Assembly: GCA_902478455.1 (NCBI GenBank)
Contig: CABSLJ010000157.1
Coordinates: forward strand, 1 to 5,764
Reading direction: 5' to 3'
Source of the DNA: an uncultured Oscillospiraceae bacterium
GTDB taxonomy: Bacteria > Bacillota > Clostridia > Oscillospirales > Acutalibacteraceae
DNA length: 5,764 nt
Shown here: one piece after another, positions 5,727-5,764 of the stretch
Position numbering within the stretch: the stretch's first letter is position 1
How the letters are laid out: each line of letters begins with the position of its first letter
Notes under the pieces: model-generated
What the model saw: the letters and a program-made list of their open reading frames with translations, nothing else
Databases searched by the model: none
Told to the model about the DNA's origin: nothing
Position numbers and translations under genes: made by a program

Positions 5727-5764
5727 CTGTCTCTTATACACATCTGACGCTGCCGACGAATAGA
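5727..5764. other. Illumina Nextera adapter read-through (not genomic)
   Basis: Positions 5727-5745 read CTGTCTCTTATACACATCT, the 19-base Tn5 mosaic end in the orientation seen in read-through. Positions 5746-5759 read GACGCTGCCGACGA, the rest of the Nextera Read 1 transposase adapter in reverse complement. The last five bases, ATAGA, fit the start of the reverse complement of i5 index 502 (CTCTCTAT). Translated in the gene's frame this gives VSYTHLTLPTN, a tell-tale false protein ending. It shows that the contig ends here and was built from Nextera short reads without full adapter trimming. Confidence 0.97.

Overview
The window looks like a contig end from a spore-forming member of the Firmicutes, probably a GC-rich member of the Clostridia. 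The main evidence is a complete three-gene GerA/GerB/GerC spore germinant receptor operon, followed across a divergent intergenic region by the start of a DUF421 membrane protein gene. The clostridial placement rests on protein style and base composition, not on a marker gene.

Layout from left to right. Positions 1-1053 are AT-rich (roughly one third G+C by eye). They hold the 3' end of a gene cut by the window edge, whose product has a charged helical segment and then a hydrophobic tail. A complete 214-residue HEAT-repeat protein follows 13 bases later, and a strong hairpin terminator closes the pair. The arrangement resembles the tail of a polymorphic toxin with its immunity gene, but the toxin itself is unnamed here. 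Positions 1121-1587 hold a minus-strand remnant of a tyrosine recombinase. It keeps the C-terminal catalytic half and its own terminator but has lost the N-terminal half. It runs in frame straight up to the stop codon of the germination gene next to it, so an integrated element probably decayed here.

Positions 1588-5352 are GC-rich (about 60% by eye) and carry the receptor operon on the minus strand, in the order A-B-C. GerA and GerB overlap by 4 bases and GerB and GerC by 11, so the three subunits are probably translationally coupled. GerA (soluble N-terminal domain plus membrane domain), GerB (APC-type transporter fold) and GerC (lipoprotein) form a ligand-gated complex in the spore inner membrane that starts germination. 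All three look intact.

Positions 5353-5494 are the divergent control region. It contains a strong ribosome binding site for GerA, a second strong Shine-Dalgarno plus ATG on the plus strand, and a small GC hairpin followed by a T-rich run. From 5495 a DUF421-family membrane protein begins but is cut off. The last 38 bases (5727-5764) are not genomic: they match the Illumina Nextera transposase adapter followed by what looks like the first five bases of an i5 index. True sequence ends at about 5726. I found no convincing new system; the best biological lead is the toxin-like/HEAT pair beside an integrase remnant.
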